From: Empedobacter sedimenti
Lineage (GTDB): Bacteria; Bacteroidota; Bacteroidia; Flavobacteriales; Weeksellaceae
NCBI RefSeq assembly: GCF_030005555.1
Contig: NZ_JASCQG010000002.1
Location: 248,001-312,000, forward strand
DNA length: 64,000 nt
Direction of reading: 5' to 3'
Shown here: piece after piece, positions 25,239 through 32,887 of the stretch
Layout of the letters: every line of letters begins with the position of its first letter
Position numbering within the stretch: the first letter of the stretch is position 1
The notes under the pieces: model-generated
The model's database searches: none
Told to the model about the DNA's origin: nothing
What the model saw: the letters and a program-made list of their open reading frames with translations, nothing else
Program-made: the position numbers and the translations under genes

Positions 25239-26460
25239 TGGAGTTACTACTAAAAAAGGAAAAGTTGGTGCAAATCGTACCAATAACGAACGTGCTGTTT
25301 CAGGATTAGTTATTGCATCGGTTGTATTGGCAGGTTTAGGGTTCAATACACCTGTAACCATTTACAATGTTGAAGATTTAGACCAATATGGTTTAGATGC
25401 AGATTTTGACAAAACAAATAATGTTAATGTTTACCGTCATATTTCGGAGTTCTACAGAATGGCTGGCGCAGGTACTGAATTACATTTTATGTTAGTTGAG
25501 CAATCATCAAACCTTAAAACGTTAGTTCAATCTGAAAGCGTAAAAACATTATTGGCTTATGCAGATTATGAAATTCGTCAAATTGCATTTGCTCTTAATC
25601 CTACAGAAGCACCAGCAGTTGTTGACGGAATGCCAACCGATGTTATTGAAGCAATTCCATTGGCACAAGCATTAGCAGTTTGGGCATTTGAGCAAAATAT
25701 GCCTTGTCAAATCTTTTTAGAAGGTTACGGATTAGATGGAAATTCAAATGTTGTGGAGGATTTACGAGCAATTGAAAATGTAGAAGCGACAAAGGTTTCT
25801 GTAGTAATTGGTCAAGATTGGAAATATGCAGATTCTAAAACAGGTTTAGCACAAAATTTTGCTGATGTCGGAACTGTTTTAGGTGTTTGTTCATCTGCTA
25901 ACATTGCTCAAAACATTGGCGACAATGAAGCATTTGATTTGAACGACTCAACAAAAGATGCTTGGATGATTGCAGGATTATCTAATCATAAAAAGAATAC
26001 AGAAATCTATTCACAGCTTCAAACCTTTGAAGATAAAGGATATATTTTCGGATTGTCTTATGCTGGTTTAGCAGGTATTCGTATAAATAACGATCATGTT
26101 TGCGCTCCAATTATTGTTGACCAAGAAGGTAATATGAATGAGCATACAATTGCTTATGGACGTGTAATGGATGATGCAATTCGACAATTACGATCAGTTT
26201 TTTTACCTAAAATCAAAAAGACTTATCCAGTTGATGAAGAAGGTAAATTATTAACTCGTGCTTTAGTTTCTTTAGAACAAATTGGCGATGATGTTTTTGA
26301 TGAAATGCAAAATGCAAATGAGCTTTCACTTGGAAAAACAACAATTGACCCTGATAGTGATTTACTCGTAAAAAAAGAATTGCTTGTAAGTTACAAGATT
26401 GTACCAATGGGAACACTTGGAGAAATTACAGGAACTATTAACATTAAAAATAGTTTATAA
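25225..26460 (+). CDS. Contractile tail sheath protein (DUF2586)
   Basis: A 411-residue protein that matches the DUF2586 family, the sheath of contractile tails in Bacteroidetes phages. The features are the N-terminal ERAVSGLVIA, the ISEFYRMAGAGTELHFMLVEQ block and the C-terminal DLLVKKELLVSYKIVPMG strand that joins neighbouring subunits. It identifies the virion as a myovirus. It is coupled to the tube gene by TAATG. Confidence 0.85.
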   Translation: MSNLNGVTTKKGKVGANRTNNERAVSGLVIASVVLAGLGFNTPVTIYNVEDLDQYGLDADFDKTNNVNVYRHISEFYRMAGAGTELHFMLVEQSSNLKTLVQSESVKTLLAYADYEIRQIAFALNPTEAPAVVDGMPTDVIEAIPLAQALAVWAFEQNMPCQIFLEGYGLDGNSNVVEDLRAIENVEATKVSVVIGQDWKYADSKTGLAQNFADVGTVLGVCSSANIAQNIGDNEAFDLNDSTKDAWMIAGLSNHKKNTEIYSQLQTFEDKGYIFGLSYAGLAGIRINNDHVCAPIIVDQEGNMNEHTIAYGRVMDDAIRQLRSVFLPKIKKTYPVDEEGKLLTRALVSLEQIGDDVFDEMQNANELSLGKTTIDPDSDLLVKKELLVSYKIVPMGTLGEITGTINIKNSL

Positions 26461-26882
26461 TGGCAAAAATTACACGAAACGGAAAGTCATACGATAGTGT
26501 TGATGTAAAGTGTAACATCAACGGTGTTGATATTGAAGTAACATCATTAACATACGGAAATGAGCAAGAACATCAATTAAATTGGACGCTTGGTTCATCA
26601 GAAGCAACCTCTTGGAGTACAGGTAAAAGAACGCCTAACGCTTCTATGGGAGTAATGATGCACGATATTACACCATTAGAAACTGCAATGATTGGTAGAA
26701 GTATTTTAGACATCAAACCATTTTATTTGATTGTCTCTTTTACAAACGAATACAATTTACTTGTAGTAGATCGTCTTTTGGTAAAATTTACAAAAGAAGG
26801 TCGAGAAGTTACAGGCGAAATGGGGCTTAAAATGGATTATCCATTATTTGCTTTGAAAGTAGACCTTAACATGAAAGCATAG
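26460..26882 (+). CDS. Tail tube protein
   Basis: A 140-residue beta-rich protein directly after the sheath, in the place and with the size of the tail tube. The pattern of alternating strands (GVDIEVTSLTYG, RTPNASMGVMMHD, VDRLLVKFTKEG) suits the gp19-like tube fold. No membrane or signal segment. Confidence 0.75.
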   Translation: MAKITRNGKSYDSVDVKCNINGVDIEVTSLTYGNEQEHQLNWTLGSSEATSWSTGKRTPNASMGVMMHDITPLETAMIGRSILDIKPFYLIVSFTNEYNLLVVDRLLVKFTKEGREVTGEMGLKMDYPLFALKVDLNMKA

Positions 26883-26911
26883 TTTTAAACCCTTTTTAAA
26901 TACATTTTAAA

Positions 26912-27229
26912 ATGTCAAAAAATCAAAAAGAATTAACACCTGAACAAATTGAAAAAGCAGGTGGAGAAAATAATTTACGTCGATTAACATTAGTAGATTC
27001 TAATGATAACGAAGTTCAAGTAATTGCAAAAGTTCCAAGTAGAACAACCATTGGTGAATATTTAAAATTTGCTAATGTTAATCCAACTAAAGCACAAGAA
27101 ATCTTGATTAATCAATCCTTGCTTACAGATAAAGATTTGGTTAAATCAGATGATTTATTGTTTTTATCTGCTGTAGCTGGTATTGCTGAGATCATGCCAT
27201 TGGGAACTGCTAAAGTGGAAAAGTATTAA
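26912..27229 (+). CDS. Tail assembly chaperone, short form
   Basis: A 105-residue charged protein between the tube gene and the baseplate genes, the usual place of the tail assembly chaperone. It ends at TAA 27227-27229 immediately before a second open frame without a usable start codon, which suggests that a longer form is made by -1 frameshifting (see the next entry). Confidence 0.7.
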   Translation: MSKNQKELTPEQIEKAGGENNLRRLTLVDSNDNEVQVIAKVPSRTTIGEYLKFANVNPTKAQEILINQSLLTDKDLVKSDDLLFLSAVAGIAEIMPLGTAKVEKY

Positions 27230-27420
27230 CCGATTGTACAGGACTGATAGAAGATGATGGGTATGATCAAATTTTTAAAATCAATGCTTATATCTCTCAT
27301 TTTCTACACATACCATTTCCTGAACAATTGGATGATGATACTTGGGCGATAAAATGGGCACAAGTGAAATGGTTAGCAGATAAAGGCATTTTGTCTTTGA
27401 GTAAAAAAGAAATAGAATAG
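27214..27420 (+). CDS. Frameshift extension of the tail assembly chaperone
   Basis: An open frame in the -1 phase from 27214 to the TAG at 27418-27420, without an ATG and encoding a compact sequence (DDGYDQIFKINAYISHFLHI and DTWAIKWAQVKWLADKG). It overlaps the short form only over 27214-27229, which contains GGAAAAG in slip phase (27218-27224: G-GAA-AAG). A -1 shift there gives a fusion of about 170 residues. The slippery site is imperfect at the P-site codon. The pattern follows the gpG/gpGT principle of long-tailed phages. Confidence 0.6.
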   Translation, partial: SGKVLTDCTGLIEDDGYDQIFKINAYISHFLHIPFPEQLDDDTWAIKWAQVKWLADKGILSLSKKEIE

Positions 27421-27422
27421 AA

Positions 27423-28088
27423 ATGAAGAAAACTCAAATAAACCTTTCCGCTCGTTATGCAGCTGCTTTTGGAGTAGCTTCTTTGGTTGACGTTGTCAAA
27501 AAAGAATTGAAACCAAAAAAAATGTATGACGTAGATTATTATCAGGAACGTAGTTCAGATTTTGAAAAAGTAAGTTTCGAAATTAATTTAACTGAAAAAG
27601 ACGGGAAACGTTATGATGAAAAGCTTGAGTTTTCTTCTGTATTAAAAGGTGAACAAGGTAATATTTTCGCACCTCCATTGATGATTAATTTTTCTCAAGA
27701 TAAATCATTAATTGAAACAGAGGTTAACGATGATGATGCAGTTGTAATTGAACGTTGGGGTACTAAACCTTGGAATATTGAAATAAAAGGATTGTTGATT
27801 GATTTGGATAATCGCATTTATCCAAGTGATGAAATTAAAAGATTAAATACATTTTGGTCGAAAAATACAATAATTGTAGTGTCAGGATTACAATTTGAAG
27901 AACGCCAAATTGATGCTATTTATTTCAAAAGTATTGAGTTTACACCATTAGAAGGATTTCAAGATACTATACAATTTAGTGCACAGGCAAATAGTATAAA
28001 ATCAGTTTCTTTTACACTTGGTAAACCAGATGTGAAATTTGATTTCGGATCAGTAGAAGTATCTCAAGAAGACGGAACAGTTTTTTGA
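27423..28088 (+). CDS. DUF6046-like tail/baseplate protein
   Basis: A 221-residue protein resembling DUF6046, a family of Bacteroidetes contractile phages. The middle part (IERWGTKPWNIEIKGLLID, then YPSDEIKRLNTFW) is typical. It probably connects the tube to the baseplate hub. It begins 2 bases after the chaperone extension; in most related phages the tape measure gene would stand between them. Confidence 0.6.
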   Translation: MKKTQINLSARYAAAFGVASLVDVVKKELKPKKMYDVDYYQERSSDFEKVSFEINLTEKDGKRYDEKLEFSSVLKGEQGNIFAPPLMINFSQDKSLIETEVNDDDAVVIERWGTKPWNIEIKGLLIDLDNRIYPSDEIKRLNTFWSKNTIIVVSGLQFEERQIDAIYFKSIEFTPLEGFQDTIQFSAQANSIKSVSFTLGKPDVKFDFGSVEVSQEDGTVF

Positions 28089-28090
28089 TT

Positions 28091-29095
28091 ATGAATTATT
28101 TGTATTACAATATCAACCTGAAAATCAAAATCGGTAAACGAGTTGAGTTTTATCGTTGTCAATCTATCCAAATAGAAAGAAGCGTTCAGACTTTGATAAA
28201 TACAGCTAAAATCATTTTACCTCGTGAATATCGAAATGCGATTGATGAAAACGGAAACGCAGTTGATTTACATGGAAAATCGATTTTAGATTTCATTAAA
28301 CGAAAAGATAAAGTCGAAATTTCATTCGGTTATGATGGGCATTTCTCTAAAGAATTTGTCGGTTATATTACTAAAATAGGTGCAGATGCTCCTTTAGAGA
28401 TTGAATGTCAAGATGAAATGTTTATGCTTAAATCTGCTAAACGTTATTCAGGATATTTTAAAACAGGAAGCGTAAAAGATATTTTAAAAGCAGTTATTCC
28501 AGCGAAATATGATGTCATTTATGATGCTGATTATTTTATCGGAAAATGGAAAATTGAAGATGCCACACCTTATGAAGTATTACAAGAACTGAAAGAAAAA
28601 GCATCGATTAGAGCATGGTTTGGTTATGATGGAAAATTAAACGTTGGAATGTTGGTTGATTTTAAACCTCGAAGAGTTCATCAATTAAATTTTTCTGAAA
28701 ATATACGCCGTGGTTCTGATATTAAGTTTGAAAGAAAAGAAAGTAAATCGCTTTACTTGTCGGTTAAATCATTACAAAAAGATGGTTCAACAATCGAAAA
28801 ATCTCTTGGAGAAAAAGGCGAAAATGAAATGACAATTCAAATGCCCGGGCTTTCAAAAACTGAACTGAATGATTTTATTAAAAAATACTATCAATCAAAA
28901 AGTTTTGACGGATTTGAAGGAACGATTGATACGTGGTGTTATCCATTAATCAAAGAAGGTGATGCTGCAGATTTAGTGCGTCCTTTTTATGAAGATAAAC
29001 ATCAAGACGGACGATACTTTGTTGAAAGTGTTACAATCAATATTGACGAATCATTTGGGATCAAAAGAAGTTTAAAAATCAGTTACAAATTGTAG
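28091..29095 (+). CDS. Baseplate hub protein, gpD/gp27-like
   Basis: A 334-residue hub protein of the late-control D/T4 gp27 class, which forms the central ring holding the spike. The N-terminal strands (RCQSIQIERSVQTLINTAKIILP), the GHFSKEFVGYITKIG segment and the central TPYEVLQELKEKASIRAWF helix follow this fold. The start ATG is 3 bases after the preceding stop. Confidence 0.75.
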   Translation: MNYLYYNINLKIKIGKRVEFYRCQSIQIERSVQTLINTAKIILPREYRNAIDENGNAVDLHGKSILDFIKRKDKVEISFGYDGHFSKEFVGYITKIGADAPLEIECQDEMFMLKSAKRYSGYFKTGSVKDILKAVIPAKYDVIYDADYFIGKWKIEDATPYEVLQELKEKASIRAWFGYDGKLNVGMLVDFKPRRVHQLNFSENIRRGSDIKFERKESKSLYLSVKSLQKDGSTIEKSLGEKGENEMTIQMPGLSKTELNDFIKKYYQSKSFDGFEGTIDTWCYPLIKEGDAADLVRPFYEDKHQDGRYFVESVTINIDESFGIKRSLKISYKL

Positions 29096-29097
29096 TT

Positions 29098-29583
29098 ATG
29101 GAATTAGGAGAAATCTTTGAATCTGCTGTAAAAAAAGCAAATAAAAAAGGTGTTAAACGGTTCCCATTGATGACAGAAACAGTTACAGAGGTTACTGAAA
29201 CAACCTGTACAACTTCTGATGGTGTTGATGATATTCGATTAAACGCAATTGATACAGAATTAGATTCTAAAATTGCTATTTATCCAAAGATAGGTTCTAA
29301 AATCATTTATGGACGATTGAATGATACGGATGATTTATTTGTATTGAAATACTCAGAAATAGACCGAATTGTTATCAAAATGGATAAACAAATCTTTGAA
29401 ATGAAAGATGGAAAATTCAGAATATTAAATGCTGAAACCAATCTTAAAACTGTTTTAAACGATTTGTTTTCTACTCTCGAAAATGCAATAATTCAGACGC
29501 CAAGTGGAGCTGGTAAATTCATTGATTTGAATAAACAAAAATTCAAATCTTTAAATCAACAAATTGATAAACTTTTATTCTAA
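29098..29583 (+). CDS. Baseplate spike protein, gpV/gp5-like OB fold
   Basis: A 161-residue protein right after the hub. The N-terminal 100 residues are strand-rich and look like an OB domain (PKIGSKIIYGRLNDTDDLFVLKYSE). The IVIKMDKQIFEMKDGKFRI stretch resembles the repeated strands of a spike needle. It is coupled by TAATG to the next gene. Confidence 0.6.
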   Translation: MELGEIFESAVKKANKKGVKRFPLMTETVTEVTETTCTTSDGVDDIRLNAIDTELDSKIAIYPKIGSKIIYGRLNDTDDLFVLKYSEIDRIVIKMDKQIFEMKDGKFRILNAETNLKTVLNDLFSTLENAIIQTPSGAGKFIDLNKQKFKSLNQQIDKLLF

Positions 29584-29786
29584 TGGCTTTAAATGACGAA
29601 CAATTAGTACAGGATATTATTTCGATTCAAGACGAAATGATTCAGTCAGAAAATTACGAAGAAAGTAAACGTATGTATGCTGAAAAGTTGATGCTAGCAA
29701 TCAAAAATTATTTAATGTCATCAGTCATTCAAATTACGGGAACATCAAACCAAGGAGCTTTTACAGGACAAGGAAAAATAGAATAA
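29583..29786 (+). CDS. Small baseplate-region protein
   Basis: A 67-residue protein joined to both neighbours by TAATG overlaps. It has a helical first half and a Gly-rich end (GTSNQGAFTGQGKIE). Mu-like Bacteroidetes phages carry such a gene before gp25; the role is unknown. Confidence 0.5.
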   Translation: MALNDEQLVQDIISIQDEMIQSENYEESKRMYAEKLMLAIKNYLMSSVIQITGTSNQGAFTGQGKIE

Positions 29787-30070
29787 TGAAAGATTTTAAA
29801 CGCACAGATGAACAAGACTTAGAAATCATAAATGGTGACTTTGTGATTGATGAAAGTGATCAACAACATATCGAAGATATTTTCATCGCTCAGAAAGGAG
29901 AATTTAAAGAGTTTCCACAGCTTGGATTTGGTGCAATAAATTATTTAAAAACTACTATTTCTCCTTACAAATTTGAAAGAGATTTAAGAATACAATTAGA
30001 ATACGACAATTACTCGAATCCTACTATTGACACAACAAACGGTATTGAAAATACACAAATTACAATTTAA
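29786..30070 (+). CDS. Baseplate wedge protein, gp25/gpW-like
   Basis: A 94-residue protein with the size and pattern of the gp25-like wedge: an N-terminal strand pair (DLEIINGDFVIDESD), then FKEFPQLGFGAINYLKT, then a C-terminal strand region. gp25 homologues initiate sheath assembly at the baseplate. TAATG couplings on both sides. Confidence 0.65.
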   Translation: MKDFKRTDEQDLEIINGDFVIDESDQQHIEDIFIAQKGEFKEFPQLGFGAINYLKTTISPYKFERDLRIQLEYDNYSNPTIDTTNGIENTQITI

Positions 30071-30447
30071 TGGATTGGACACAAATATTCGTAACGATTT
30101 TAGGATACTTATTGGGTGCGGGAGGTTTAGTTTTTTGGTTTTTAGAACGAAGAAAATTTAATGCTGAAGTATCAGCAGTTTTAGAAAGTGTACAAGCTTC
30201 TAAAATTGATAATGACGTAAAACTATCCAATCATTATAAAGACATCTTAGACGATTTGAAACAACGATATGAAGATAGGTATCAAGAATATGAAGCATTG
30301 ATGCAATCAAAAGAGAAGATTTTGAAAGAAGAAATTTCAATGTTAAATCGAAAAATCAAAATGCTAAAAACTGAAAATATCGAGTTGCGAAAACGTATTG
30401 CAGAACTTGAAAAACAAACGAAACATGCAAATCAAAGTCCTACATAA
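30070..30447 (+). CDS. Membrane-anchored coiled-coil protein
   Basis: A 125-residue protein with one N-terminal transmembrane segment (about residues 7-25, FVTILGYLLGAGGLVFWFL) and a long coiled coil from 30 to the end (LKQRYEDRYQEYEALMQSK onward). The topology suggests a holin-like or inner-membrane accessory protein, but it stands within the baseplate genes rather than by the lysozyme. The function is undecided. Confidence 0.5.
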   Translation: MDWTQIFVTILGYLLGAGGLVFWFLERRKFNAEVSAVLESVQASKIDNDVKLSNHYKDILDDLKQRYEDRYQEYEALMQSKEKILKEEISMLNRKIKMLKTENIELRKRIAELEKQTKHANQSPT

Positions 30448-30724
30448 TCAAACGCTTTTAGATATTTCAATTTATCTATTTGGAACTGCCATTGGAGCAA
30501 TGTCTTTGGCAATTGCGAATGACATCAGTTTAACGGACGATTTGGAGGTCGGACAAATATTAAACGTTCCTGTAAATAGTGATTTTGAACAAAGATTAAT
30601 CGCAGAATATTTCCAAAATAAAGGATTGAAACCTGCAACAGGCATCACAACAATTGAGAAAGAAATAGAAACGCCAAGCGGTATTGATTACTGGGCGATT
30701 GAGGTAGATTTTGTAGTACAATAA
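30425..30724 (+). CDS. LysM-like tail protein
   Basis: A 99-residue protein (start at MQIKVLHNQTLLD; an earlier ATG at 30398 would deepen the overlap). The N-terminal 50 residues fit a LysM-like fold: QTLLDISIYLFGT then AMSLAIANDISLTDDLEVGQILNVP. Such gpX-like proteins bind glycan or structure the baseplate hub. Confidence 0.65.
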   Translation: MQIKVLHNQTLLDISIYLFGTAIGAMSLAIANDISLTDDLEVGQILNVPVNSDFEQRLIAEYFQNKGLKPATGITTIEKEIETPSGIDYWAIEVDFVVQ

Positions 30725-30727
30725 ATT

Positions 30728-31561
30728 ATGAGTGTAGAAAATTATCAAAGAGAAATGATTTTGGCAAAAGAAGCCAATAAAAGTTTAGAAGGTTTGACTT
30801 CTACATCCAAAACGTCTATTTGGCGAATGATGTTGTACATCATGGCGTATTCTGTTGAACAAATTGCACAATTATTTGCTTTGCATCGCTCCGAAACTGA
30901 TGTCAAAATATCAACACAAAAAACACATCGTTTGCCGTGGATTCAAAGTTTGTATTTGAATTTTCAATATGGTTTTGAATTAATCAAAGAAAAAGATTTG
31001 TTTGATAATACTGGTGCAACCGATGAAGAAATCGAAGCTTCAAAAATTATTAAATATTGTGCAGTCAACGAAAGTTCAACTGAGCGTGAAATCATCATTA
31101 AAATAGCTACTGAAAAAGATAATGTTTTATCGCCGTTGGAAGCTGATAAAATAGAAGCGATTTACGAGTATACAAAGCGTGTAAAAGGAGGAGGTGTTCC
31201 GTACATAATCATCAATTATTTGCCTGATCGTTTGAGATTGAATATTCGTGTATTTCGTGATCCTTTGGTGATTAACGCTAATGGAATGGATATTACTTCA
31301 GCTAAATATCCTGTACAAGAAGCGTTACAAGAATTTATGAAAGAGCTTCCATTTAATGGAGAGTTAAGGATTCAAGATTTAGCAAATAAGTTGGAAGCGA
31401 TTACAGGGGTTAATTTGGTTTCGGTTGATTTAGCACAATCATGTTGGATAGATGCTGATAATAACGATTACGGCGATTGGACAACGATCGATGTTCGGAG
31501 GATTCCCGAAAGTGGCTATTTCACGATTGAAAACTATAACGGAATAAGCTATGAAGTATAA
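30728..31561 (+). CDS. Baseplate J-like protein (Mu gp47)
   Basis: A 277-residue wedge protein with the gpJ/gp47 pattern: a helical N-terminus (WRMMLYIMAYSVEQIAQLF), a central VKGGGVPYIIINY segment and a C-terminal domain with LRLNIRVFRDP and FNGELRIQDLANKLEAITGV. It links the hub to the fibre-bearing outer parts. It overlaps the next gene by 11 bases. Confidence 0.75.
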   Translation: MSVENYQREMILAKEANKSLEGLTSTSKTSIWRMMLYIMAYSVEQIAQLFALHRSETDVKISTQKTHRLPWIQSLYLNFQYGFELIKEKDLFDNTGATDEEIEASKIIKYCAVNESSTEREIIIKIATEKDNVLSPLEADKIEAIYEYTKRVKGGGVPYIIINYLPDRLRLNIRVFRDPLVINANGMDITSAKYPVQEALQEFMKELPFNGELRIQDLANKLEAITGVNLVSVDLAQSCWIDADNNDYGDWTTIDVRRIPESGYFTIENYNGISYEV

Positions 31562-32012
31562 TATAGACTTTAATAAGCTCGTGGTTCTGCTGTTGCCGAC
31601 TTTTATGCGTCAACCCAAAATCGTCGCTTATTTACGTTCGGCAATTGCCCCAGTTATTAATATTCATTACGAATTTTTACAACGACGTTTGGATGATCAT
31701 TATAAGTTAGATCATAATTGGCAAGTTTGCTATTTAGAAGCTGTATTGAACGATAAATTTGATATTTCGGAAAGACGAATCAAGATTATCGAATGCGATA
31801 AATACCAAAGAAAATACATTTATACAGAAGGCGAAAAGAAGCCTAAATATTTAGGTACAATTTACATCCGCCCAAGTTCTAATTATGGAGATGATAGTTT
31901 TGATTTTAGCGTCGATATGAATGGCGTAAGTGCGAATATATATGATATAGAAGCACAGGTAAAATTTTACAAGTTAGAAGGGACACGATTTAACGTAATA
32001 AATTTAGGATAG
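31551..32012 (+). CDS. Baseplate protein, gpI/gp48-like
   Basis: A 153-residue protein in the slot of gpI (tail protein I/Mu gp48), the partner of gpJ. The pattern LLPTFMRQPKIVAYLRSAI followed by LQRRLDDHYKLDHNWQVCYLEAVLND fits, with a short beta-rich C-terminus. Assignment rests mainly on order. It ends at the base before the next start. Confidence 0.55.
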   Translation: MKYNIDFNKLVVLLLPTFMRQPKIVAYLRSAIAPVINIHYEFLQRRLDDHYKLDHNWQVCYLEAVLNDKFDISERRIKIIECDKYQRKYIYTEGEKKPKYLGTIYIRPSSNYGDDSFDFSVDMNGVSANIYDIEAQVKFYKLEGTRFNVINLG

Positions 32013-32885
32013 ATGAATAGAATAAATATACAGCAAACAGGAGGTTTTCCACTTGAAACAGACACGCTAAATGCAATGCAAAATACCTATGATATCTTTA
32101 ATTCATTAGGAAATATCATTGCTCCATTAGCCATTATTAAAGGTTGCGAAATTTTAGGAAATAGCGTTGCAAATGGTGTGGTATATATCAATGGTGAAAT
32201 AGTAGAATTTCGTGGTGGACAAGCGGGCGCAACAGTTATTATTCGAGAAGAAACGCAAAACAAAAACTTTGAGAATGGCGAAAACAAATTAGTTTATCGT
32301 ACACGTTATGCAACATTTGGATCAAGTGTACAAACAACGAATTATCCTTGGTCTGACTTTCATCGACCAAAAACATTACAACAATTAGAAGCCGAAAAAG
32401 CTGAAAAAGCAACTTTAGATAATATTGTAACACGTGTAAAAAAGCTCGAAGTTTTTGCACGTCCGTTTTCGAGTGGTTTTGGAGCGGTTTTATTTCTGCG
32501 TCCTGCGAATGAAATTCCTGAAGGTTGGGAAGAGGTAACAGACTTACGTGGTCGAATGCCAATTGGACAAAATCCTGACGATGCAAATTTATCATCAGTT
32601 TTAGAAAACTTCTTAGGAGGCTCAAAAACAAAAGCAATTTATAAAAGCAATTTACCTGCTGAAGGTGTCGCCTATAAAGATGCGTATTACATCGAAAATG
32701 CAACAAATGGAGGATTGGATGGAACTATTTACGTTGGTGAAAATAAGTTCGGTTCGAATAAATCTGATAATGATAATAACAGATTATTCTATAGAAATGC
32801 AACAACTGATAATCTTGGTAATGGTGTTGAGTTGGATGTAATGAATCCTTACCGCATTGTCATCTTCATTAAACCAATACAATAA
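32013..32885 (+). CDS. Tail collar/fibre protein
   Basis: A 290-residue fibre protein. The N-terminal part (MNRINIQQTGGFPLETDTL) should attach to the baseplate. The C-terminal 130 residues hold a tail-collar-like domain: AVLFLRPANEIPEGWEEV and LRGRMPIGQNPDD, with the ending PYRIVIFIKPI. It probably trimerises. It is next to the larger fibre gene. Confidence 0.7.
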   Translation: MNRINIQQTGGFPLETDTLNAMQNTYDIFNSLGNIIAPLAIIKGCEILGNSVANGVVYINGEIVEFRGGQAGATVIIREETQNKNFENGENKLVYRTRYATFGSSVQTTNYPWSDFHRPKTLQQLEAEKAEKATLDNIVTRVKKLEVFARPFSSGFGAVLFLRPANEIPEGWEEVTDLRGRMPIGQNPDDANLSSVLENFLGGSKTKAIYKSNLPAEGVAYKDAYYIENATNGGLDGTIYVGENKFGSNKSDNDNNRLFYRNATTDNLGNGVELDVMNPYRIVIFIKPIQ

Positions 32886-32887
32886 CT

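Noticed and set aside
30070-30447. Confident holin assignment of the membrane coiled-coil protein
   Set aside because: It has only one transmembrane segment and a very long coiled coil, and lies 5 kb from the lysozyme; recorded only as a possibility.
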